A stretch of 64,000 nucleotides of DNA, taken from positions 3,203,907 through 3,267,906 of the forward strand of contig NC_057020.1 of assembly GCF_000002595.2 (NCBI RefSeq). The letters are read 5' to 3'. The position numbers were made by a program, and so were the translations under genes. The notes below the pieces were generated by a model. It did no database searches and was not told the origin of the DNA. It worked only from the letters and a program-made list of their open reading frames with translations. The first letter of the stretch is position 1. Each line of letters starts with the position of its first letter. The stretch is from Chlamydomonas reinhardtii (lineage: Eukaryota > Chlorophyta > Chlorophyceae > Chlamydomonadales > Chlamydomonadaceae). This document shows, piece after piece, positions 44,257 to 55,030 of this stretch.

Positions 44257-46029
44257 ATGGGTGCCTCGCAGGAGTCTGAGCTGGACTTTGTTCCGCGTCT
44301 GTCCTTCCTCCCTATCGAATGGCGTAGCATAGGGAGTGCCTTCGGGCTTAAAGACAAGTCGGGAGCGGCCGCCAACGGCAGGGCGACATTCACTGTGAGG
44401 CAGGGTGTCGACGCCGCTGAGCTCACGTCGACCGGACGCGTAATTGATGGTCAGGCTGATGTGGGTGCCAGCCTCAAGCTGAACACGCTGGCGATCGGCG
44501 TCAGCGCGTCCAACATTACCTTCCACTCGGGGCTCGACGACCCGACCGCCGCCGCTGCGCAGCGCAGCAGCCTGATTCCCTCGCTAAAGCTCACGGCAGC
44601 GAAGCAGTTCAAGCGCGACAACTATATCGCGGTCAGCTATGACCTGAAGCACCAGAAGCCGGAGCTGTCGGCGTGCTGGACTGGCGAGGCGGGGGCGGAC
44701 CGCGCCACCCTGCTGGTGAACGTGGACCCCGTCATGCGCTCCGTGAAGCTGGCTGCAGCTGTGCGCACGCCGGGCCCCGAGTGGCGCAAGGTGTTGTATA
44801 ACGACGAGACGGACCTGCTGGAGTACCCCGCGGACGACGGCGCGCGGCACACGCTGTACGTGCAGCACGAGGTCCGCGGCCGCGACCTGCTTCACGCCAC
44901 ACGCCTGGGCTGCCGGCTGGATCTGGGGCGCCTGGTCAACTATGTGGTGGATTTCGTTGACTACCGGATCGAGGAGAACATCCCCAGCTTCGTGTGGAAC
45001 GTGCCGCTGCTGCCGCAGCTGTACAGCCTGTTGGTGCCCGCGGACAACGACGAGCAGGTGCGCGCGAGACGGGTGGCGGAGCAGCTGGGTGGCTGGCTAG
45101 CTGGGTAGTGGGCTGGGCGGGTGGGCGGGCGGGTGGCTGGGTGCGTAGGTGACGGCGCGAGGCTAGCATGGGATGGTTGCATGGTGTCCAGCGGTGGGTG
45201 GGCTGCGCAGTTGACTGGCGGAAGGAACGGGGGCTGTCCTAGGCTGTCCTGGCGGGCAAAGGGCGGGCATGAATGTATTAAACTCGCCTGGCGGCCTCCA
45301 TGGACGTGTCGCTGGCCATAGCTGGCTGCAGCTGTGGTCGGGCACGGCACGGCACGGCACGGCGTGGGATGGGATGGGCGCCTCACAGGAGTTGGAGGGA
45401 AGCCGAGGAGTTTAGTAGCCTGGCATGGCAGCAAGTTGGAACATTGAAGCTAAGCTGTTGCACAATGGACGAAGGGCGGTGAGAAGGGCACGTGACTGTT
45501 ACGGTGATAGGGATGGGAGCAAGTGGATGGGAGCGGGTGAGGATGGCAAGGGCCGGCAGGGCAGGCCAGCCCACATGCCGGTAAAGGGCGGCCTGCGGTC
45601 ATTCGTGCGGCGCACGCCAACGCCTGCAGTGCTGCATACCCTGCTGCATACCTGACGCTGCCCCACCCGGGCACCCCGGCAATCCATCGACCTCATCCCT
45701 GCCTCTCCTGCTGCTCGCACGCACGCACGCACGCGCAGGTGCGCCACCGCATCACCGGCTGGGAGCTGGACGTGTCCCACGACTTCGCGCGCTCGGGCCT
45801 GCTGCCGGTGGTGGCGATCAGCAAGACCAGCAAGAAGCTGCTGGGCGGCGGCACCCTGACCGCGTCCTACGACGCCGCCGCACGCGAGGCCGGCGTCAGC
45901 CTCAGTCGGAAGGGCGTGTCGGTCGGCGCGCGTGTAGCGCGGGCGGAGGGCGCCGCCGGCGGCCTGTCGGCGGGCTGGGGCCGGCCGTCCATCCACGTCG
46001 CTGTGGAGCCTCTGGGCCTGCTGCAGTAA
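44257..46029 (+). CDS. Uncharacterised beta-strand-rich protein, possibly an outer-membrane barrel
   Basis: Exons 44257-45057 and 45739-46029 join in phase 0 to 363 residues. It starts MGASQESELDFVPRLSFLPI. Much of the chain alternates polar and hydrophobic residues in 8-12 residue runs with Gly turns, for example ADVGASLKLNTLAIGVSASN, NYIAVSYDLKHQKPELSACW, RATLLVNVDPVMRSVKLAAA and GGGTLTASYDAAAREAGVSL, the pattern of an amphipathic beta-barrel. There is no signal peptide and no hydrophobic helix, as in organelle outer-membrane barrels. Distinctive text: VDYRIEENIPSFVWNVPLLP and HRITGWELDVSHDFARSG. I compared it from memory with chloroplast OEP24, OEP37 and OEP40 and could not make a secure match. 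Outer-envelope location is inference. Codon use matches neighbouring host genes. Confidence 0.75.
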
Positions 46030-47319
46030 TGCCGTAGAGGCTACACGTGTGTGACGTGCGTGTACGGAGTTGTATGTATCGCAGTGCGGCGGACAGAGAG
46101 GGGGGCTTGCTCGTTGGCAGCAGGGCTAGGTGAATGGGAAGTTGCCGGATGGCGCGGAGCGGGTTGTATCAACAGCAGCGAGGCGCAGGCACGGTGAGGC
46201 TGGGGTTGACGGCTTGGCGTGCGCAGCAACTGCGGCCTGTGGCTCGGCATGGCATAATCAGCATGCCGGAGCCAGCCAGGTACGCGGTGCGGGAGCGCCA
46301 TAGGATGCCGGGAGGCGCACCCCTGTGGAGGCTGCGGGTTGTACCGCCACACTCTGCATGTGTCTAGATGTGCTGCTGACTTGCCAGCGGCGTAGAAGAC
46401 TTGGCGGGCTTAGTGCGCCGCCTTTGGGAATGCGGTGCTAAGCCGGATGCTGCTGACGTTGTGACCATTTGGTTCGGGCAATGGGGCGTGAAGCTTGTCT
46501 CGCGCGGCCTGAAGTGATGGGCTAGGGAAGTATGGATTGGCAGTTCAACGGCGTTTGGGGTCTCACAGGCAGGGACACGCGGGCTGGCAATGGAGCACGC
46601 AGTGCTTTGGGACTGGAAGGACGCTACTAGCACTGGGGTGCAGGGGTGTCCAGGGAATCATTGTGTGTGCGGAAGGACTTCGGATCTCGGCATCTGCGGT
46701 ATAATAACTGCGGGTGTCCGACTTGCGCCACGGAATGCTATGCACTTTGGTGTTACAGGTTACGTGTAGGGGGGTTGCGACGCGAACGCGAACAAGGGGT
46801 GCGTGCAGAAAATGTGGTAAGCGAAATGTTAATGTAACCAGGATCATCCTTCTGGTTGCTTGCTACTTGTGGGGAGGTGGTTTTCGAGGGGCAAAAAGCT
46901 GCGACCTGCTGCACCCTTGTCATCGGGAGCGCGGGGGCTCGCCTCGGGTGAGTGTCAAGAAATCGAATGCGTGTCATGGGGTCGCCTCGCGATGAGCCAC
47001 GACACTCTGCGATGCCTGAGTGTAACAGTGCAGCAGTATTCATAATAGCGGTGTGTAGAGCGATACAAACACGGCACGCGTCACCCCTGCCGGCAGCGGA
47101 CGTTGTAGCCCCACCGATTTTTGCCCCCGCTGCACGAAGTACGCCTTGAATATTGCCATCAGGCTTTTCTGGTGTTGTTGGTGGCACCGATCGATTTGGG
47201 CGTCGGCGAGCCGTGAATACCGACGAGAGTTTAGGTCGTCCAGGACGCCACAGGGCTGATTGCAACCCAATACAGATAGAACAATTCATATTGGCTATTA
47301 CGTATCAGCGAAATTCACG
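46030..47319. other. Intergenic region, no gene seen
   Basis: 3' UTR of the beta-rich protein followed by the MPP-alpha promoter. The region 46850-47250 has lower GC. No exon with splice support on either strand. Confidence 0.45.
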
Positions 47320-50300
47320 ATGGGGATGCGGAGAGCGACCCTGGGCTTGCTCAAAAGTGGGCTGCGTGATGGATCGGATGCGCTCCGGAGCCTGAGCACT
47401 AGCACGGCGCTGAGCCAGGCGGCAGCTTCTGGAGCCACAAATGGATCACGGGATTTTATGGGCTGGCTTAAGGGCGGCGCCGCACGCGTCACGACACCGC
47501 TGTCGCAGCCCCTCCCAGGCGTGCAGCCAGAGCAGCCTGCGTTCCGGCCGCTGGCGCCACCGCCGACGGAGGTGACGGTGCTGGAGAACGGCGTAAGAAT
47601 CATCAGCGAGGCATCACCGGTGGGTCTGGTGGATGGCTGGAAGGAAGCAACGGTTGGCGCCAGGATGTTGAGCCAGGCCCGCGGCAGGTGCTGGTCCTTA
47701 GCCAGCGGCGGCAGCGGCGTCCGCAACTTGGTATGCACGGATGTGCGTGGGACTGTTGACACGCTATGTAAGGTGGTGCCTACGGCCTAGATACAGAACT
47801 GCCAGCCGCAACTTCCACACCGTGTTGAAGCGGCTCGCACGCGCTCCTCTGCAGGGCCCCACCGCAAGCTTAGGCATGTACATCAACTCGGGTAGCATCT
47901 ACGAGAACGCCAGCAACTCAGGTTTGTACCTGATGCGCTGCATGCCACACTTGCATGCTAGGCGGTCAGGCACATTTGTGCTGAGATCAGGGATGTTTAA
48001 GTGGAAGCGCGCGCGTTGGACGACTGACTGGTCGTGGGTCGGGCGCAGGCTCTAAGAAACAGGCCGGCAATGTAGTGAGGGCTGCGTGCGGCGCGAGCCA
48101 CGGGCCTCTGGCCTGAGGCTACCCGCGCTCAGCTGCAACGGCGCTGCTGTGGCACAGCGCGTTCTGGAGGTAACCTACCACTATCGCTGTTGCGGGCGCT
48201 GCCCCACACAGGCTGCAGTGCGTTGCTGGAGTGTCTGGGCTTCAAGGCCACACAGCACCGCAACACACTGAGGATCATGAAGGAGGTGCGGATGAGGCAG
48301 AGCACGGCGCGAGGGCAGGGGACATTGCCGCGGGGGAGTAGACATTCACGTGGAGAACGGCGTGCTTTTATTACAACGGCGGGGGGGCACAGGCTTTTGG
48401 TTACACGGCCCAGAGGGCTTGTCCGGCTAGCGGGCAGTATTAGGGGAATATCCCTTGTCGAATCAGATCGGCTATGTTATGGTTTAGTTTGGCCGTGCCG
48501 ACGATCCTGTGGACGCCGCAAGCCCGAGGCCAATTTGAAGCAGCACGGGTACGACACGAGTCTCCCGCCCCTCCCCAACAGGTGGAGAAGTTTGGAAACA
48601 CCATTGTGGCCAACGCGTCCCGAGAACAGGTGCGCGTGGGGTGTGGCCGCCCCTTACGACTTCGGCTGGACCCCTCGGGCGACCAAGTCAAACAGACACC
48701 GACCTTCAGCCTCTATGTTATGCGCCTGTACCCATTCTTGCAGTCTAGACCTTGCAGACCGTTCACTGACCACAAAGGGCCTAAACCTTTATGGCCCGTG
48801 GACCCGTGCCTGGACCCCTGATCTGCAGATGTCCTACACCATCGACTGCCTGAAGACGGGCTTCCCGGCGGCTCTGGAGCTGCTGCTGGACTGCGTGCTG
48901 AACCCGGCGTTTGAGGAGGGCGAGGTGGAGGACCAGAAGGCGCGGCTGGCGGCGCTGCTGGGCGGCAAGGACATTCACGCCACACTCATGACGGAGGTGT
49001 GTGGCTGCGTGGCTGCACGGGGGCGATTGAAGCTGGATGGGGGATTGCAAAGTCAGGAAGAGAGTCGTGTGTGTGTGTGTGTGTATGAGGGGCGCTATGC
49101 TGGAGCCGTGGGGCAGAGACGTGGCGCGCACGTGCAGCGGGGGGAGTATTGTAGGGGCGTGCGGGTGAAGGGCGGCACAGCAAGGTGAGTGGCACCATGG
49201 AAGCGACCCTGACCGCAGAGGTCGGCATCCCGGCGCAGGATGGCATTATTGTCTTTACAAGCCAAATCGAACCCTGGATTCGTGTCGCACACCGCATCGG
49301 CACCGCCATTGAGCTCACTTGCTCGAGCTACATTTCCCTGCTTCATGCCGCCCCCTCTCCCTATTTGCTGTTACTCCAAACCCTTCATCACCCACCCCCA
49401 CAGCTCATGGCTCGCTCCGCCTATCGCGGGCCCTACGGCAACCCACTCATCCCCGACCCCGAGGCCATGGCCGGCATCACGCCCGACACGCTGCGGGCCT
49501 TCACCGCCCGCACCTACATCGCGCCACACATGGTGCTGGCGGCGGCGGGCGTGGAGCACAAGTAGGCACGGGCCAGGCCGGGTTGGAGGCCGGGGTGGGG
49601 GCCGGGGTGGGGGCCGGGGTGGGGCCGGGGTGGGGGCCGGGGTGGGGCGTTGGCGGCAGGCGGAGAGCGGAGAGCGGCAGGACAGCAGCGGCGGGGCCGC
49701 AGCGGCGGAAAGAAGCCAAGTGGTTCTGAGGCAGGTGCCCTGAAATGGCGAGGGCCAAATGGTGAGGGTTAATCTCGGTTAGGCAACGCGCCGTCCTGAG
49801 CCACCCGAAACTGCAACCCGCACAGGGCGCTGGTGGAGCTGGCGGCGCCCATGCTGGCGGGACTGCCCAAGCTGCCGCCGCTGCCGGAGCCCAAGCCCGA
49901 CTACATCGGTGAGTACCGTAATGTAGCTCGGAGGTGGGATGGGGAGGGTTGCTAAGGGCTTTGTGTTCATTGGACTTGGGCTTGCGTGTTCACGTGTCGT
50001 TGGCCTTGCTCGTGCCCGCCGACCTCGCACGGCCGCGACGCCTCCCGGCCCTCGTCGTGTCGCCCCCTTGTGTGCCCCGGCGTCCCGCAGGCGGTGCAGT
50101 GCACCTGCCGGGCGCCTACCCGCAGGCCAACCTGCTGTTGGCGTTCGAGTACAAGGGCGGCTGGCGGGACGTGCACGGCGCAGTGGTCATGACGGTAGGC
50201 CCGACCCTATGAGGGCGGTGGCTGGGCAACTGGGCACGGACGACAAGAAGGACCCAGCCGCACCCGGCGCTCTTGTTTTTCTCATTGTCACTGAAGGCGT

Positions 50301-51534
50301 CCTGATCTCCCAGCTGCTGCTCATCCTCTGCTACCGTACTTCGCTTAGCAAGTTGCACATCCCGCCGCCACGCGCGCAGGTGCTCAACTACCTGCTGGGC
50401 GGCGGCAATTCCTTCTCCAGCGGCGGCCCAGGCAAGGGCATGCACAGCCGGCTGTACACGCGCGTGCTGAACAAGTACGCGTGGGTGCACTCGTGCGCCT
50501 CCTTCAACACCACCTTCAACGAGAGCGGGCTGGTGGGGATACAGGTGCGTGCGGAGCCCGGGGGCGGCGGCTGCTGGTGCAGCTGTGGATGTGGACGTGG
50601 CCGTAGACCGGAAGGGTAGGCCACTAGGGCCTCATCGGGTGAGAGCTGTAACCAGCAGTTGAAACGTCCGCAACGCCTCGACGGCGACAGGAGTGTGTTG
50701 TTGCTGGGCCTGACGTGTTGGTCCTCCCTCCGCAGGCCTCATGCGACCCGCCCCACGTGCACGACATGCTCCACGTCATGTGCCACGAGCTCGAGTCCGT
50801 AGAGAAGTGAGTTTCGCGCCTGTGTGTCAGGGGCACCGCACGGCTCCGGGCGGGTGGATGCCTGGAGTCTCGTGCACGTGTATGCCAGGGGCGCGTGCTT
50901 GCCCCACACGCTGTGCATAGGCAACCTGCGCTCCGCCCCTCCCAGTCTCGCCCCGTCTCGCCTGGTATAAACTGGCCCTGAAACGTTGCATCAGAGCACC
51001 CACGTCGGCATGTTGCCCTCCGATGCACAGCGGCACCAACCGCATCGAGCTGGAGCGCGCCAAGCGGGCGGCGGTGTCTGTCATCTGCAATGCGCTCGAG
51101 TCCAAAGCCACCAGCGCCGAGGACATCGGCCGCCAGTACCTCACGTATGGGCACAGGTGGGCATGGCGGCGCATGCGAGTGATTGGGGCTCGCCCCAACT
51201 AATCATTTGGACATGATCAGGCGCTACAGATCTGCACAGCAAGACTCACGTGGCCCACCACACAGACAACGGCCAACACCTAACGTACCTCCGTACTCGT
51301 GCACTCGCCATGTGGTGCTTCCGCCAGCCGCAATCCATGTTCCAAGTCAAACGTACGCGCCCCTCCCCGCGCAGGATCAGCGGGCGCACATACGTGGAGA
51401 TGCTGGAGGCGGTGACTGCCGACGATGTGCGCAAGTTCGTGCAGCAGCTGCTGCGCAGCAAGCCTTCGCTGGCAGCCTACGGCGACAACACGCAGTCGCT
51501 AGACCCGTCCGTGCTGGCGCGTCGGTACGGGTGA
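47320..51534 (+). CDS. MPPA: Mitochondrial processing peptidase subunit alpha
   Basis: Substrate-binding subunit of the matrix (or bc1-bound) peptidase that removes mitochondrial presequences. Twelve exons keep phase: 47320-47619, 47855-47921, 48212-48285, 48582-48629, 48829-48996, 49404-49561, 49826-49908, 50091-50194, 50380-50544, 50736-50806, 51031-51156, 51375-51534; 507 residues, normal length. The first ~40 residues are Arg/Ser/Ala-rich (MGMRRATLGLLKSGLRDG), a presequence. Then VTVLENGVRIISEASP, MYINSGSIYENASNSG and the position equivalent to the HxxEH site of the beta subunit, here SALLECLGF, so inactive as expected for alpha. The Gly-rich substrate loop is complete (GGGNSFSSGGPGKGMHSRLY). 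Later blocks: FNTTFNESGLVGIQ, AEDIGRQYLTYG, YGDNTQSLDPSVLARRYG. One intron holds a G-rich minisatellite. Confidence 0.96.
49589..49647. repeat. G-rich minisatellite in an MPP-alpha intron
   Basis: About five units of CCGGGGTGGGGG, giving regular G4 runs that could fold as a quadruplex on the sense strand. Confidence 0.85.
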
Positions 51535-51947
51535 CAACTGCAGCTGACGTGGCAGAGGAGGGCCGAGGCGTAGGGGAGGCGGAGGCGGAAGGTCGACGAA
51601 TGACGGGATGAGTGACGGGATGAGTACGTACGCTGCTGCTAGGCGAGCCGAGCAAGCGTGCGGCGCGGGTGTGCAGTGCCGCAGGTGGTTGGGCAGGCGG
51701 CCCCTGCGGGCTTGCGTAGCGGTACACCGCAGGCGGTGGTGCTCTGGCAGTGCGCTGGCTGAACACAATCTGATAGTTGGTGCGAGCTGTGCACACGGCT
51801 CACATCAGAATGCGGCAGCTGTGCCGCAGCGGTTGGCACCGGTGGAATGCGGGTAACGCGCTGGGACGCGGCTCTCCCTCACAATCGGTTGCATAACTAT
51901 AAAATAGCTGGTCCCTCATACAATTTTTATATACTCACTGGTTCAAA

Positions 51948-54008
51948 ATGCTCAGCCTTCACCGTGCGCGAAGTGTTTCGTCATCTCGGCCGCACGGTCG
52001 CGCGCAGCTGTCCCGGCGGACAGTCATCGTTTCTGCCAGCCACTCGGAAGAAAAGCGGGTGATCGCCATATGTGGCTACGGACCTGGTATCTCCAACTCG
52101 GTCGCGCACCTTTGGGCCTCGCATGGCTTTCAAGTAGCGCTTCTCAGCAGGACGCAGGCGCGTCTCGACCACGGCGCAAAAGGTATGCGCCCAGCTGTCG
52201 GTTTGTCGGTTCACCGATGCTGGTTGTATAGGCCGGGTGTCGGCATGCATGCGTTTCGGGTCATGGGCAGCGCCGGAACCTTACCGGCCGGCCGCGCCCG
52301 CTGCAATTACCTCCACTTCAGTGCGAATAAGGCGTCACATAAGTCGTTACATCGTTTCGCTAGAGTTGCAATCCGGCGTTGCACCTTGCGCATACCAACC
52401 GCGACCCCGCCCCCCCCCCCGCCCTCACCCGCTTATCCCTACGCGCTCGTACTTCTTCAAAGAGATCAGCGCCAAGGGCGGACATGCCAAGGGCTATGCG
52501 GTTGACCTGGCCAAGCCCGAGGACGTCAAGGCGGTGCTACAGAAGGTGTCACAGGAGCTGGGCACCGTGACTGTGCTGTTCTGGAACCCCGCAAGCACCC
52601 CGGCTGTTTCTGAGTGGACTGGGAACGTGTCATGGTCTTGACGTACCGGCACATTACTAACACTTCAGACACCCTCACCGGCCCGCTGTCAACCTCATGC
52701 TGACTTGTTTCCGTGCGCTCGGCTGTTTGTGGTTCCAACCGTACACGACAGGGGCGACGTGCTGAGTCTGGACATTGACACCATCGAGCACAACCTGCAG
52801 CACCAGGTCACAGGTGCGCTTATGGACCGGCCAAGGGGCTGGGGGGAGCCTGGGTAGGGGATGCAAGATAGGACTGACGGAAGCCTGCGAGGTGTCGGGT
52901 AGTCAGCATGTGGGCTGGAGCCGGGAGCGTCCTCGCACCACGTCCCCCTGTGTCGCTGCTTCCTCACACACTCCAGCTCCAAACCCATCTACAACCCGTA
53001 CACCCCGCAGGCCTGCTGGCGGCGGTGCAGCAGGTGGTGCCAGACATGGCCTCGCGCCCCGGCTCTGCCATCCTTGTGACGGGCGGCGGCCTGTCACTGG
53101 CGGCTGAGAACCGCGCACTGGCCAAGGCCGCCAACGCCATGGGCGGCGTGGCGGTGGCGGCGGGCAAGGCGGCACAGCGGGCGCTGGTGCACAGCCTGGC
53201 GGAGGGCCTGGCGCCCAAGGTGGGTGGGGCAGGAATTGTTAATCCTCCTACCAGCTAAACCCAGACCCAACCCAGGAGGCTGCATGAGAAGGGGCCTGTG
53301 CAGCGGAACGGCCGTGGGTATGTGCCATGTGTGTGTATATGCGTGTGTTAAAAAGCATAAGAAAAATATCTCCTGTGTGTGTGCGACAAGGGGCGGGTGG
53401 TTAGTCCCATGTCGTGTACTACGATTCTGTGGCGGTTGCGGTGATGCCGTGCCAGGTCCCGCGTGCTAGTAATCCTGTTGGGGTGGCTGTGGTGCTGCTG
53501 TTAAAACGGTTCGCGTGGGTGCTGGGCCGCTCTCTCTGGTGTTAGCAGCGCTATACTGCTGTTGTTTGTACATATGTGGGTGCCAGGCACTCCGCTTGAC
53601 GCACTGCCGGGCTGACATGGGCCCTGCACTCCGTGTGTGAGCATATGCGGGGTTCGTGTCATGGTGCCTGCAGGGCATCCGGGTGGCGGAGGTGGTGGTG
53701 ATGGGCGGCGTGAAGGGCAGCGCCAGCGTGGGCGACCGCGGCACCGTACTACCGGAGGTGAGAGCAGGTGGCAGGCAGACAGGACAAGCCGTGGTGGCAG
53801 CGAGCCACAGGCGTGCAAGGTGCTCTTATCTTGGCGCTCCACACCTCTACCTTGTGGCTGTCGTTTCCGGCCTCGCCTTACCTGGACTCGGGCTTGCTTG
53901 CAGTGATCCCCGCCGTGTCTGCACCGCCTACAGGATGTGGCTGCTGACTTCTGGCAGCTCTACACCGCGGCGCCTGATGCTGCCTCCGTCAGTGTGTCGC
54001 GCGGATAG
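51948..54008 (+). CDS. Atypical short-chain dehydrogenase/reductase, organelle-targeted
   Basis: NAD(P)-binding Rossmann protein of the SDR superfamily. Exons 51948-52182, 52463-52613 (3' end tentative), 52752-52813, 53011-53219, 53674-53757 and 53934-54008 give about 271 residues. The first ~30 residues (MLSLHRARSVSSSRPHGRAQ) are Arg/Ser-rich, a transit-type leader. Cofactor site: VIAICGYGPGISNSVAHLWA then VALLSRTQARL; acidic beta4 motif HAKGYAVDLAKPEDVKAV; FWNPAS replaces the usual NNAG. Then GLLAAVQQVVPDM and SAILVTGGGLSLAAE. Where the catalytic YxxxK should be, the sequence is VAAGKAAQRALVHSLAEGL: Lys kept, Tyr replaced by Val. So it may bind nucleotide without classical SDR chemistry. 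A group of bacterial and algal SDR-like proteins with SLGKA at this spot is known to me only in general terms. Plastid or mitochondrion not resolved. Confidence 0.85.
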
Positions 54009-55030
54009 GAGCTGCAGCGACAGGAGCAGAGAATCTGATGCGCTTTCAAACAGGTTGTGCATTGTGTCGGCGAAAATGTTTAAGGAACAGGTTATCCATG
54101 TGCAACAGCTGAGGGCGCCCAACCGCTTGGGCTAGTAATGATGGTATGTACCGTACTTATGGCAGCATGTGTCGCTGCCGAGCATTGGGAAAACACAAAG
54201 GAACCTGCTGCGCAGGATGCCCGCGCTGTGGCGTGAATGTGTGCCTGCACGACTTGTGTATGCGCCGTTGTGGTTTAGATGCAGCATAGCTAGATGGCCA
54301 TTGGATGCACGTGTACCTGCATGGTCTGTTCACTGCAGGTTTGTCTGCATAGCTGCGATGGGCACCGTGTTAGCCTTGTTGTCGGACAACACCGGGACTG
54401 CATAAATACGCACTCAGCGCATGCGGTTCTCGACAGCAACGTGCAGGCGTGTTGCGGGCAAGTGTGTGGACGCAGGCTGTGCTGCACAGCAGCGTGTCGT
54501 GTGCGTGGCTCCTGTGATAGCTTGGGATTGCGTGTGCCCTGTAGGGCGTCAGACTGTGGAGAGTTGGATTGTGGCTTCAACGGTCTCCACTGTAGGCCAA
54601 GTGCGGCTGTTTTGAAGATGGCATCAGTCCGCGCATCAGTCTGCGCTGCGGCGCCGTTGCATAATTGCCATCCTGATAGGCTGATATGTGTAAGATGTAT
54701 TACTGCCCTTCGGGTGGAAGATTGAGAAAGGCATGTGTGGATCATTACCGAGCCGTGAGGGCAAGCACGAGCGAGGGGCTCCGACAGGACGTGCCGTTAC
54801 CCGGGCTGCATGCTGCATGGGATTTCCTGCCAACTCCCTGTGGTCTGTGCACTTACAGGCCAAGTCCATCACCAAATCTGACGGTCAGACAGCGGTATGT
54901 CCTAAAGCTTTGCACTTACAGAACACCTATGCGGGGCTTGGCTGACCGTCTATCCTCGAAGCACTCTTTCAGTGCTGTTATCAGATATAGTTGACATTAA
55001 GTATCAATATTTGCGTATTCCGGGATAGAA
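54009..55030. other. Intergenic region, no gene seen
   Basis: A TGTAA at 54689-54693 could end the SDR transcript. The last 150 bp before 55031 are AT-richer and hold the promoter of the next gene. No exon found. Confidence 0.45.

Noticed and set aside
44257-46029. Assignment as chloroplast OEP37, OEP24 or OEP40
   Set aside because: The sequences of these families as I remember them do not align convincingly, so only a generic beta-rich call was kept.
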